A stretch of 64,000 nucleotides of DNA from JAGXLC01 sp041686375 (GTDB lineage: Bacteria > Bacteroidota > Bacteroidia > Bacteroidales > UBA12077), in assembly GCA_041686375.1 (NCBI GenBank), contig JAWLEB010000001.1, forward strand, positions 124,001 to 188,000, given 5' to 3'. A program made the translations under genes and the position numbers. The notes beneath the pieces were generated by a model, which did no database searches, was not told where the DNA came from, and saw nothing but the letters and a program-made list of their open reading frames with translations. Each line of letters begins with the position of its first letter. Position 1 is the stretch's first letter. Positions 24,801 through 35,225 of the stretch are shown piece by piece.

Positions 24801-27800
24801 CATCAAGTGATCTATAATCGTCAAATGCATGCGGCTTGTGATTATATCCGTCATAAACAATTACTGATACTTTTGCTGTATCCCAGTCACCATCTATATC
24901 ATCAACCTTATAATAGAAAGTGTCTATACCAGCTGTAAACTCATCATCAGGCGTATAGGTGATAAATGAGTCTTCGCTAACATCGATTGTCCCATGGGCC
25001 GGGTTAATAAAGCCCGTTACCTTCATGCTGGACATGCTTGTGTCTCCAGCTATGTCATTATCCAAGACATTGATTTCCACAGGTGTTTCTTTTGGAGTGG
25101 TGGATGTATCAGGGTTAGCAACAGGTACCAAATTATTTTCTCTTACAGTTATCTTTACATTGGCTTCGTCTGTATCACCGTGATAATCAGATATTTGATA
25201 CTCAAAGGTGTCTTCTCCCAGATAATCTGTTGCCGGATCATATGTAATGGTGCCATTTTCATTATCAATATTTGTAATATTTCCGTGTTCCGGATCGCTA
25301 AACTTATCTATCTCTATTCCGCCGTCCTCAAGTCCTGTGTCATTCATCAACACTTTAACAGTTATCGGTGTATTCATACTTGTTCCACTGGAGTCGTCAT
25401 TGGCAACAGGCTGGTGATCGTTAACAGCTTCAATGTCTATTATCACTTTGGCTTCATCACAATCATTATTCAGATCACAAACTTTGTATATTAAACTATC
25501 TTGTCCGTAATAATTCAGATTAGGATTGTAAGAGATGTTTCCAACCTCTTCTTCCAGTTCTCCGGAAATTTCTATATTTGTTATTTTTCCATTTTGTGGT
25601 TGCTCAGAAATTGTTAACTTATAAATACCATCATCCAGATTCCCGTCATTATCAAGTACATCGAAAGTTGTTTCCGTATCCTCTAATGTTGTTACCGAGT
25701 CATTGTTTGCCAATGGAAGAATATTTTCTTCATCTTTCACTTCAATAAACACGCTTGCTGTATCGTAATCTCCCTGACTATCTTTAACTAAATATGTAAA
25801 GCGGTCGTTACCTGTATAGTCGTCATCTGGCATATATTGAACATAATTTGAATCAATGGACCTTATCTCTCCGTTATCTGGATCTGTCCATTCAGATACT
25901 TCAATGCCTCCATCTTCCAAATTTTCATCATTGGCCAGTACGTCAATGAATACCTGAGTATTAGTATATGTGTAGGCATTATCATCATTGGCAACAGGTA
26001 TATTGTTTTCTTCGTTAACATGAATTGTCACTGTGGCTGTGCTAACATCATTATCCCGATCATAAACCTCGTAGTCAAAATCATCTGTACCTGTGTAATC
26101 GGTATCAGGTTCATAAATAATGGTATTGTTTTCTGTTATTTCTACAATACCTCCATTTTCCGGTTCATTGGCATTGTCCGGGAATACGCGAATGTCTCCG
26201 TCTTCAAGCCCAGTATCGTTGAAAAGGACATCTACTTCAACAGGAGTATTCATTTCAGTACCACGTTCATCATCATTGGCAACAGGTTGATGATCATCAA
26301 CAGGTTTAACAGTTATGTAAACTTTTGCCGTGGATGTTTCATCGTTAATATCTCTGACCTCATAAATCAGGCTGTCTTCTCCATAATAATCAAGGTCAGG
26401 GCTATAAATTATTGTGCTATCCCCTGTAACTTCTGCGTTTCCATTTTCCGGAGCATCAATGATCTCGATGCTCAAACCACCATCACCAAGTCCATTATCA
26501 TTCTTAAGTACATTAAAGGTCGTATCCTCGTCTTCGTTGGTCTCTATGTTATCATCGACAGCCTCCGGTATGTCATTTACCGACTCGACATTGACATAGA
26601 CTGTAGCGATATCCTCTTCTCCATCCACGTCAGTCACCCGGTAATCAAACTGGTCGTTGCCATAGAAGTCTTTTTCAGGCTCATAGTGTATTGTGCTGTC
26701 CCCATTTACAGTGGCTATTCCATTTCCTGGCATTTCTTCAATTTGCAGGTTCTCGATACCGTCGCCCAGTCCGTTGTCATTTTCCAGGACATTTACAGTA
26801 GTATCGGTATCTTCCTGAATTGTAATGTTATCATCGACAGCCTCCGGTATGTCATTTACCGACTCGACATTGACATAGACTGTAGCGATATCCTCTTCTC
26901 CATCCACGTCAGTCACCCGGTAATCAAACTGGTCGTTGCCATAGAAGTCTTTTTCAGGCTCATAGTGTATTGTGCTGTCCCCATTTACAGTGGCTATTCC
27001 ATTTCCTGGTATTTCTTCAATTTGCAGGTTCTCGATACCGTCGCCCAGTCCGTTGTCATTTTTCAGGACATTTACAGTAGTATCGGTATCTTCCTGAATT
27101 GTAATAGTATCATCGACAGCCTCCGGTATGTCATTTACCGACTCGATATTAACATAGACTGTAGCGATATCCTCTTCTCCATCCACGTCGGTCACCCGGT
27201 AGTCAAACTGGTCGTTGCCATAGAAGTCTTTTTCAGGCTCATAGTGTATTGTGCTGTCCCCATTTACAGTGGCTATTCCATTTCCTGGTATTTCTTCAAT
27301 TNNNNNNNNNNNNNNNNNNNNNNNNNNNNNNNNNNNNNNNNNNNNNNNNNNNNNNNNNNNNNNNNNNNNNNNNNNNNNNNNNNNNNNNNNNNNNNNNNNN
27401 NTGCAGGTTCTCGATACCGTCGCCCAGTCCGTTGTCATTTTTCAGGACATTTACAGTAGTATCGGTATCTTCCTGAATTGTAATGTTATCATCGACAGCC
27501 TCCGGTATGTCATTTACTGGATTAATTGTGATATCTACAATTGCATCATCGCTATCACCATCGCTATCAAACACTTCATATTCAAAGCTATCAGAGCCAT
27601 TATAGTCCGGGTCAGGCGAATAATCTATAGTGTTATCGTTATTTATGTTAACTGTTCCATGATCTGGATCTTCTATTATTTCAAAATAATCGATACCATC
27701 ATATAAATCTTCATCATTTTCCAGCACATCAATTGTAGTGTCATTATCCTCATCAATTATAATTGTATCATTATTTGCGATAGGAATATAATTTGTATCA

Positions 27801-30800
27801 CCAACAGAAATAATAAGTTCTGCCCGATCATACTCTCCAGGAGTTTCACCGTTTTGATCCAAACTATCTTGAACCTCATATACTAAAGTATCATTTCCCT
27901 CGGAACCAGCATCAGGCAAATAGGTTATGGTGCTATCCGCAGGGTTAGAGGTAGCATCCCCATTCTGTGGTGGAGAATATATTTTTAAATCATAAATGCC
28001 ATCGCCTAATCCGTCATCGTTTCTTAAAACATTTACGGTTATATCTTCTTCTGCGTTAGTTGATGCGTTATCCTCTCTTGCAATTGGCACGTCATTAACC
28101 CATTCAACAGTGATATTTACTGTAGCCTGATCGCTGTCCCCGCCGTGGTCGTCAACTACTTCGTAAATGAAACTGTCCGAACCATTATAGTCAGGGTCTG
28201 GTTCATAATATATGGTATTATCATCGTTAACCTCAGCATAACCATTTTCTGGGTAGCTGACAACAGTTAAGCTTCGAACTCCATCCGGTACATCGTCATT
28301 ATCTAATACCTGAATATCAATGTTGGTATCTTCATCTAATGTGGCATCATCATCATTGGCAATGACATTATCATCTACCGGCTCAACGGTAATGCTTACC
28401 GTTGCATCATCTGTATCTCCAAAATTATCAACCACTTCATAAACGAAACTGTCCCCTCCATTGTAATCTGGATCAGGCTCATAATTGATTTTATTGTTGG
28501 AAAGAACTGTAACAGAACCGTGTTCAGATGGAGCTTGAATATTTATATTTTGAACACCATCCGGCACCTCGTCGTTATTGAGAACAGGAATATCAATATC
28601 CGTATCTTCATCAAGTGTGGCTTCATCATTAATAGCAATAATATCATCTGGTATCGAGTCAACAGAGATATGAACTGTAGCATAATCTGTATCTGCACCG
28701 TGGTCATCAACCACTTCATAAACGAAACTGTCCTCTCCATAGTAGTCTTGATCGGGTTCATAGTTTATTTCGTTATTGGATAAGATAGTAACTGAGCCCT
28801 CTTCAGGTTGTGTCTCTATGTTAAGCTCCTGTATGCCGTCCGCCACAGTATCATTGTCTAATACCGGAATATCAATATTTGTATCTTCATCCAATGAGAC
28901 AGTATCGTCAACTGCAATTACAGGATCATTTACCGGAGTAACAGAAATATCCACTCTTGCATAATCGCTTTGCCCATCTACATCTATGACTTCATATTCA
29001 AACCAGTCATCACCGTTAAAATTGGGATCAGGCTCATATGTAACGGGAAATTCATCACTGTATGTGTCTACATTTGCTGTTCCATTCGTAGGGGAACTTT
29101 TTATAACTACATCCTGTACTCCATCTCCCAGTCCCTCATCGTTCTCTAGCACGTATATTTCTACAGGAGTGTCTTCATCAGTTGTTGCAATGTCGTCCTC
29201 AGCCACAGGCTGGTCATCAACATTTTCCACTGTAATATATACGACAGCTTCATCATTGTCTCCTTCTGCATCTTCAACCTGGTAGGAGAACTGGTCTTCA
29301 CCATAGAAATCCGTCTCCGGTTCATAATAAACGTTATTATCATCTGTAAGGTTTGTATATCCATTGTTTGGATCTGACATAACATTGACTACCAATCCTG
29401 AGTCTAGTCCATAATCATTCTCTAATACGTTGAGGGTTGTGTCTGTATCCTCATCCATTGTAATATAGTCGTCAACAGCGGTAGGTTGATCGTCCACGTA
29501 TTCAATATTGAAGAAGACATAAGCTGAATCACAATCATTATCCACATCGCAAACCGTATAAATGAGGGAGTCCTGGCCAAAATAATCTTGCTCAGGTTCG
29601 TAAGTAATTATACTATCCTGGCTGTCAGAACTTGCATCACCATGGTAAGGTGGGTTAGATACCTGAAGGTTTAAATTACCATCTTCCAGTCCGCTATCAT
29701 TTTCCAGTACGTTCAGTGTAATATTATTATTTTCGTCAAAGGTCACTGTGTCGTTAACCGCTTGAGGAACGCTATTGACATAAACTATTGCTTTGTTATC
29801 CAGGTCAACCCAGCAGTTCCCGTTATCAGCGGTAAACTCTATGGTATTTTCTCCAATATCCAGGTGCTCAGGAGGAATAATTAGTTCTATGGCACTCCCT
29901 GTACCTGTTCCGCTTGCCAACTCCTCATCATCTTTATAAGCCCGATAAATGATATCATCTTCTGAATCGAAAATTGTAACCGTACCATTTTCTCCAATCT
30001 CTACTGTGTCTCCACTTAATTCAAGGTTTTGTTCAGGGGGATTTTTCACTGATACACTGAAAGGGTCGGAGATATTTTCACATCCTTCTTTATTGACATA
30101 TAAAGTATAGTCATCACCTGTGTTATCTAAATCTACATTTTCTATACTCAGAACTTTGGAGGTACCGATTTCGTATCCGTCCCTTTCCCATAGATATTCA
30201 TTTGCAGTCTCTTCATCAGCGCTCAGCTTCAGATCTTCACCCACACATAAGTCTGTGTCACCTGTAAAGGAGACAATTGGGTATATTGATACTGTAAAGT
30301 CCCTGGAAGAAACGCAGTTACCTTTTTCAACCGTCAAGGTATAGGTTCCTGTTTCATTTTCATAAAGTTCGGGGTCTGTATAAGTTCTTTCCGTTCCAAC
30401 AACTGTGCCTTCTCGTTCCCATGTGTATGCATCTGCGCCTACTTCCTCTGCAGTCAGCTCCAATTGAGAACCGATACAAACTGAAGTATCTCCCGTGAAG
30501 TCTAAAGACGGGGATAATTTAACAGCAAATTCTTTTATGATAGAGGTTACCCCATCATAAGCCTGAAGATAAATGATAATGTACCCCGACTTGATACCAA
30601 ACGGTTCTATTGTTAAGGTGCGGGTTTCGCCTTCTCCCTCTACTTCACAACCTGCATTTGGAATAACCTCTAGGTTATTGGAATAGGCAATTACATCGAT
30701 ATCTTCCGGGTCATGTATGTCGTCATCATCATTAACAGTGAACTCTATTTCTAAAGTTTCATCTGTGCAAATTGTTGTATCGTTTATTTCTGAAATGTTT

Positions 30801-32749
30801 GGGGGGGTATTTATGAAGATGTTCACGGTATCGTCTTCTAAGGCATATTTATTTCCGTTTGTTGCATTCCACAGGAAAGTGGTTAATCCTGTCCAGTCAG
30901 TGTCCGGAATGAACGAAAGATTATCCAGGTCAGCTATATTTATAGTTTGTCCGATGAAGACATTGCTTCCGTTGAGTTGAAGAGTACCATTCTCTGGCAG
31001 GCTTTCTATCCTTATATTTTCCATGTCATTGTCTGCTGGATCAGAAAATTTATTGGTAAAATCGGAGCTGTTAAAATATAGAAAGTCATTTTTGGTTGTG
31101 TCGACATGTATATCACCCAAAATTGGTTTGCTTCCGTCTATGCATAATGTGTCGCTTGTGATTACTTCGCTATTTATGTTTGACCTGCCAAGATCAATAG
31201 CATTGTACCAAGAGTTTAAAGTGTTTATATTTCCATTATGATTTTCATCTTCTCTGTCAAGATTAAATGCCCAGACTCTTGGTATCTCTGTATTTCCATG
31301 AATTAGCTGTGTGGTATCAGTTTCATCCATGGACCCTGTTCCCCCATCATCGCCCCAGTCAGATATCTGACTGTCATCCCAGTATAAAGTTGGGCACAAT
31401 TTATTAAAGGGGCGTTTTGTTTTTGTTGATACGCCACTTAACGTTTCCACATCATACAATGGGAAATGCGTAGCGCCTCTCCCGTAGAATGTTGCCGAAA
31501 TGGAAACCGGACCGTTGGAAACTATTGTTCCGTTGTCATTTCTGAAATTCCATAAGATATAATTGTACCCTTTTTTTAGTTCTTCGTGCAGCACTCTGTC
31601 GTTTCCTTCTGTCGAATACCCGTTCCCATCTATATCCAATAAAATAGTTGCAAATCCATCCACATTGGTTTTTATTTTAAATAGTGTGAGGCTGGAGGAA
31701 TCACAGCCCGGCATGTTTTTTTCAAGTATGAGTGTGTCCAGTTCTATAATTTCTTCCTGAGGCTCTCTCATATAGTCGTAATCATAAATTAATTTATCTT
31801 CATGCCATACTTTTACTTTTGGCGGTGGCAGAGCAGTCGTTTCCCAGACATTCCTGTCTGGATCATTTAAGTAAATTTTATATTCTGCTATATCATCGGA
31901 ACCTATCTGGAATCCATTTTGACTTTGAGCTTTTTCAATAACATTTAATGAAGATGAATTGTCAACTCCAAAAGGATTAGAAGCAAAATTAAAGGAAAAA
32001 GGCTTCATTCTGTATTGTATTCTATTGACAAACTCATCTGAAGTAAAAACATAAAAATAAACTTTTGCCGGGTATTCAGTGAAACTAGTATTTGTTAGTG
32101 ACCAATTCTTTGACCATAGCCTTCCTGCTGAAACATTTGGTTCACCTGAATTTGTAATAATATTATTATTGCGTGTTACTGTTACATCAAAATACTTTAA
32201 TGCAAACCTTCTATAATTTCCCCACCACCCATCATAATCGTCTTCATTTGAATAAAACTCTATATAATAATTCCCTGTCTGGTTTGCAGTGAATGTTTCA
32301 GAATTATATCCATCTGTAATTTCAGTCTCATTTAAGATAACCCCGTTAGGTCCATTCACTGCTTCTGAGTAATTATTAATATAACCCGTTTCACCAGATG
32401 TAAACATTTCCCTTTCATTGCCATTAGAGGGATATACAATATTTCCGTCTGGATCTTTAATTCGAAACCAAACGTCCTCTGGATCCGTTTCACAATTTCC
32501 GCCATAATTATCATCTGTATACATCTGCATTCCAAAATGCATGGTTTCCCCTTCCTTGAGATAAATGTGCAACCTGTCCTTTTCTTCTGCCCCATAAGTT
32601 GCAAACTCTTTTAGGTTATTCTCTCCATCATTGCAATACATCTCAAGGTACAGCCGATCTACTTCATTGGGCATTAATTGCTTTGTTCCTTCCTGTGAAT
32701 AAATTATTGATGAAATCAGCAACAGAAATATTAGTAATAGTTTTTTCAT
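21898..32749 (-). CDS. Giant tandem-95/cadherin-like repeat adhesin with T9SS type B sorting domain (contains assembly gap)
   Basis: One gene interrupted by 100 Ns (27302-27401). Without them the length is 10752 bases, exactly 3584 codons, giving 3583 residues. A signal peptide (MKKLLLIFLLLISSIIYSQ) starts it. Residues ~20-1010 hold unique sequence and Ig/PKD-like modules (SFTGDTDLCVGEDLKLSADE). Then follow ~93-residue repeats with the marks VANDD, VLxNDxGLxDG, YxPxxDYxGxDSFxYxVxDxDGD; I count 24 VLxND motifs. Two Calx-beta-like modules come next, and a type B CTD (~91 residues) from FIPNAFSPDNDGINDRF to SVFLKR. The acidic repeats probably bind calcium. It should be exported by the T9SS and held at the surface via PorP/SprF. 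As deposited, the N block shifts the frame, so gene finders will split it near 27300. Confidence 0.9.
26552..27488. repeat. Near-identical 279-bp tandem repeats within the adhesin gene
   Basis: The marker tcatcgaca recurs at 26552, 26831 and 27110, steps of exactly 279 bases (93 codons), and again at 27489, which is 279 plus the 100 Ns. The units look nearly identical to one another in DNA, with a few substitutions by eye, while the other repeats of the gene differ strongly. This points to a recent expansion or to repeat homogenisation. Confidence 0.9.
27302..27401. other. Assembly gap of 100 Ns
   Basis: The flanks join without loss or surplus: bases before and after the block together give the sequence seen intact in the neighbouring repeats (around 26738-26750). 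Exactly 100 Ns is a conventional placeholder. The gap therefore stands for an unresolved number of 279-bp repeats, zero included, and not for a known 100 bases. Confidence 0.95.
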
Positions 32750-33161
32750 TATTTCTAGGGTTTTATTGAAAACAATTATCTATAGGGTGTTTTAAATAAG
32801 CAATATATGATAAGGCCTCTCTTATTTATAAACAATAAAAAGACATGTATTGGTAAAATAAAAATAATGAAAATTCTGTGCTATATTTCATTTATTAAAA
32901 ACCTATAAATCAAAATACAAAGATAATAAAAAGAAGAACTTCCCAAAATTTTTTTTGATATCTTATTGAATATCTTGCAAATCCAGAAAATGTTGTATAA
33001 TATTTGGCTAACAGTTTGTAGCAAATGACCAAAACAAATGATATTATTTGTTTATTCTGTTAGGTTGAGTATTTTAAGGGATTTTGACTATTTTTTTGGG
33101 AAACTTTAGTATTTTACTTCAAAAGAAGAGATAATAACTTAATCCAGTTATGTAAGATTTT
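32750..33161. other. AT-rich intergenic region between the adhesin and Rrf2 genes
   Basis: No gene is seen in these 412 bases. The only recognised signal is a promoter-like pair for the adhesin at 32918-32947. The leader would be about 160 bases long, with no clear hairpin in it. Confidence 0.6.
32918..32947 (-). promoter_or_regulatory. Promoter candidate of the adhesin-PorP-OmpA cassette
   Basis: On the minus strand, TTTG (32944-32947), an 18-base spacer, and TATCTTTG (32918-32925), a perfect TAnnTTTG. The spacer is one base shorter than the usual 19-21. The transcript would carry a leader of ~160 bases to the adhesin ATG. Confidence 0.5.
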
Positions 33162-33560
33162 TTATAGATACTCATCTATTGTTTGTGATTTCAGATATTC
33201 TTTGAATTCTTTAGCCATTTTACCGGTTACATTGTTTAAAATGCACTTATCAAAAGGACATACAGGTTTATCCATGGGGCAGGTATTAATCTCAATTTGA
33301 CCTTCAATCGTTTCGTATAGTTCAAGAAAGTTAATTTCTTCAGGATATTTTTTCAATTCAAAACCTCCATTCGGCCCCCTGTGAGAAGTCAGATAACCGG
33401 CTTTAACCAATCTTTGCATTACTTTTGCAACGTGATGTCTTGAGGTCTTCGTTCTTTCAGCTATTTTTAACACATTCATGCCTCCTTTTTCCTGTGCAAT
33501 TAGAATGATACCATGTAGTGCAATCGATGCTGCTTCTGATAAGGAAACTATTTTTGACAT
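33162..33560 (-). CDS. Rrf2 family transcriptional regulator
   Basis: A 132-residue winged-helix regulator. The helix-turn-helix lies at ~25-55 (KIAERTKTSRHHVAKVMQRLVKAGYL), and the wing has RGPNGGFEL. The three-cysteine motif CPMDKPVCPFDKC (93-105 region) is that of Fe-S-binding Rrf2 members such as IscR and NsrR. It therefore probably senses iron-sulfur status, NO or redox changes; the target genes are not evident. An inverted repeat surrounds its own -7 element, which suggests autoregulation. It stands alone, next to the tRNA gene. Confidence 0.88.
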   Translation of the reverse strand: MSKIVSLSEAASIALHGIILIAQEKGGMNVLKIAERTKTSRHHVAKVMQRLVKAGYLTSHRGPNGGFELKKYPEEINFLELYETIEGQIEINTCPMDKPVCPFDKCILNNVTGKMAKEFKEYLKSQTIDEYL

Positions 33561-33597
33561 ATCTTTTGGGTTTGAGTAATTTCAGTATTTAATTACG

Positions 33598-33605
33598 CAA
33601 ATATA
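33598..33605 (-). promoter_or_regulatory. -7 element of the Rrf2 gene inside an inverted repeat
   Basis: TATATTTG on the minus strand is a perfect TAnnTTTG, 38 bases before the ATG; no clear -33 element. Perfect 9-bp arms GAGTAATTT (33574-33582) and AAATTACTC (33613-33621) surround it, so a dimeric repressor bound here would block transcription. Confidence 0.5.
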
Positions 33606-33677
33606 AATAAAAAAATTACTCGTTATTTTTTTATAAAATGTTGGAAAATTATGATTTGATAGGATGTTCATGAGAAG

Positions 33678-33751
33678 TGGAGACTACGGGGCTCGAACCC
33701 GTGACCTCCACGCTGCCAGCGTGGCGCTCTAGCCAACTGAGCTAAGTCCCC
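33678..33751 (-). tRNA. tRNA-Ala (anticodon GGC)
   Basis: A full cloverleaf can be drawn on the minus strand: acceptor GGGGACT/AGTCTCC with the G3:U70 pair that identifies alanine tRNAs, D arm GCTCAGTTGGCTAGAGC, anticodon stem CCACG/CGTGG with loop CTGGCAG (anticodon GGC), and T arm ACGGG-TTCGAGC-CCCGT. The discriminator is A (33678). CCA is not encoded. Confidence 0.97.
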
Positions 33752-33816
33752 AAAGTTGACACAAAAGTAATATTTTTATTCTAATCCTAAAAAAATGAGT
33801 TCGCCTTTTTAATATT

Positions 33817-33837
33817 TATATTTGTATTTTATTTTTG
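33817..33837 (+). promoter_or_regulatory. Two overlapping -7 elements upstream of panC
   Basis: TATATTTG (33817-33824) and TATTTTTG (33830-33837) both match TAnnTTTG fully. No good TTTG is found at the -33 position of either one. The leader before the panC ATG would be about 17-30 bases. Confidence 0.45.
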
Positions 33838-33859
33838 GCTCGTATAACTACAAAAGTTT

Positions 33860-34705
33860 ATGGAAGTATTTGAAACAAAGCAAGCTCTTTCGAAAATCCT
33901 GTCGGAATATGCTCGCGAAGATAAAACTATAGGTTTTGTACCTACTATGGGTGCATTACATGAGGGTCATTTGTCGTTAATTCGTTGTAGCAAAGAACAA
34001 GATGATATTACGGTTGTTAGTATTTTTGTTAATCCAACCCAGTTTAATCATCAAGCTGACTATGAAAAGTATCCAAGGTTGCTGGATGAGGATTTACAGA
34101 TACTTGAAAAAGAAGGGTGTAATATTGTATTCACGCCTTCTGAAAAAGAGATGTATCCTGAAGAAGATATACGAGTATTTGATTTTGGTGAACTAGATAA
34201 AGTTATGGAAGGGTATCATCGTCCGGGACACTTTAATGGCGTGGCACAAATAGTAAGTAAATTTTTTGAAACAATAGAACCTCACAGAGTGTACTTTGGG
34301 GACAAGGATTTTCAACAACTTGTCATTATCAGGAAGCTGGTTGAAAAAATGAATATGACAACTGAAATTGTTCCTTGCCCGATTATGCGGGAAAATAACG
34401 GGTTAGCAATGAGTTCAAGAAATAAGCGTTTAAGTAAAGAGGAGCGGGATAACGCTGCTATGATTTCACAGGTGCTGTTTAAGGTACAGAAGATTGCCAC
34501 AAAATACACAGTTGAGGAGGTAAAAGAAATGGTAGTTGAGGAACTAAACAAAAATCCATATATTGATGTTGAGTACTTTGAAATAGTGAATGAAGAAAAT
34601 TTAAAACCGATTGAAGACTGGAGTGATACATATCATAAAAGGGCATGTATAGCTGCATGGGTAGGTTATATTAGATTAATAGATAATGTGAAATTTTATT
34701 TTTAA
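33860..34705 (+). CDS. panC: Pantothenate synthetase
   Basis: A 281-residue enzyme that joins pantoate and beta-alanine with ATP, the last step of pantothenate synthesis. The nucleotidyltransferase HxGH site is in PTMGALHEGHLSLI (H34, H37). FVNPTQFN, the substrate loop GHFNGVAQIVSKFF, YFGDKDFQQ and the KMSKS-like AMSSRNKRL are all present. Length is normal. panD lies downstream on the same strand after 164 bases with a repeat element; panB is not in the window. Confidence 0.96.
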   Translation: MEVFETKQALSKILSEYAREDKTIGFVPTMGALHEGHLSLIRCSKEQDDITVVSIFVNPTQFNHQADYEKYPRLLDEDLQILEKEGCNIVFTPSEKEMYPEEDIRVFDFGELDKVMEGYHRPGHFNGVAQIVSKFFETIEPHRVYFGDKDFQQLVIIRKLVEKMNMTTEIVPCPIMRENNGLAMSSRNKRLSKEERDNAAMISQVLFKVQKIATKYTVEEVKEMVVEELNKNPYIDVEYFEIVNEENLKPIEDWSDTYHKRACIAAWVGYIRLIDNVKFYF

Positions 34706-34708
34706 TTT

Positions 34709-34779
34709 TGCAACGAAACCCTCATCCACCAGCGTAGTCAAAAACCTATGTATAAAGCATGAGGGTTCCCTGAGTTGCA
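34709..34779. repeat. Dispersed intergenic repeat, copy B (stem-loop between panC and panD)
   Basis: Nested perfect arms: TGCAAC (34709-34714) with GTTGCA (34774-34779), and AACCCTCAT (34717-34725) with ATGAGGGTT (34759-34767). The inner part, from 34716 to 34756, is about 80% identical to 591-631 (copy A). The stem-loop sits 4 bases after the panC stop, so it may act in the panC-panD transcript as an mRNA hairpin. Confidence 0.6.
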
Positions 34780-34869
34780 CAATGAACTTATGTTGACTCT
34801 TGTAGCAATAAGTCTCAGAATATGGAACTAATAATCTAACTTTATCTAAATGAAATAACCCGATGAGTT

Positions 34870-35220
34870 ATGAATATTGAACTGGTTAAGTCAAAAATAC
34901 ATAAAGTAACAGTTACTGAAGCCAATCTTCAGTATGTAGGTAGTATAACCATTGACGAGGATTTAATGGATGCCGCGAATATTATTGAGAATGAAAAGGT
35001 ACAGGTTGTAAATATTAATAACGGGGAACGTCTTGAAACCTATGTAATAAGGGGTGAAAGAGGCTCCGGACATGTTTGCCTCAACGGTCCCGCTGCCCGG
35101 AAAGTAGTTGTGGGTGATGTTATTATCATTATTTCTTATGCGTCGTTGGATTTTGAGGAAGCAAAACAATTTAAACCTCAAATATTATTCCCTGATACAT
35201 CAACAAATAAATTGGTATAA
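34870..35220 (+). CDS. panD: Aspartate 1-decarboxylase (pyruvoyl enzyme)
   Basis: A 116-residue proenzyme that decarboxylates aspartate to beta-alanine, the second substrate of PanC. Self-cleavage between G24 and S25 (QYVGSITI) creates the pyruvoyl group. Other family marks are KSKIHKVTVTEANL, VQVVNINNGERLETYVI and NGPAARKVVVGDVIIIISYA. Length is normal. Its place next to panC supports the assignment. Confidence 0.96.
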   Translation: MNIELVKSKIHKVTVTEANLQYVGSITIDEDLMDAANIIENEKVQVVNINNGERLETYVIRGERGSGHVCLNGPAARKVVVGDVIIIISYASLDFEEAKQFKPQILFPDTSTNKLV

Positions 35221-35225
35221 ACGGA

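Noticed and set aside
21898..27438. A separate gene that would start with an ATG at 27438, downstream of the gap.
   Set aside because: That ATG is in the wrong frame relative to the repeat. The apparent start exists only because 100 Ns is not a multiple of three.
26020..27459. Long open frames on the plus strand opposite the adhesin repeats (up to ~479 codons with the Ns).
   Set aside because: They are antisense to a well-supported gene, repeat with the same 279-base period, and show only hydrophobic low-complexity residues made from the complement of acidic codons.
26552..27488. Regular repeats as a CRISPR array.
   Set aside because: The period is 279 bases without unique spacers, and the repeats are translated in frame as part of a protein.
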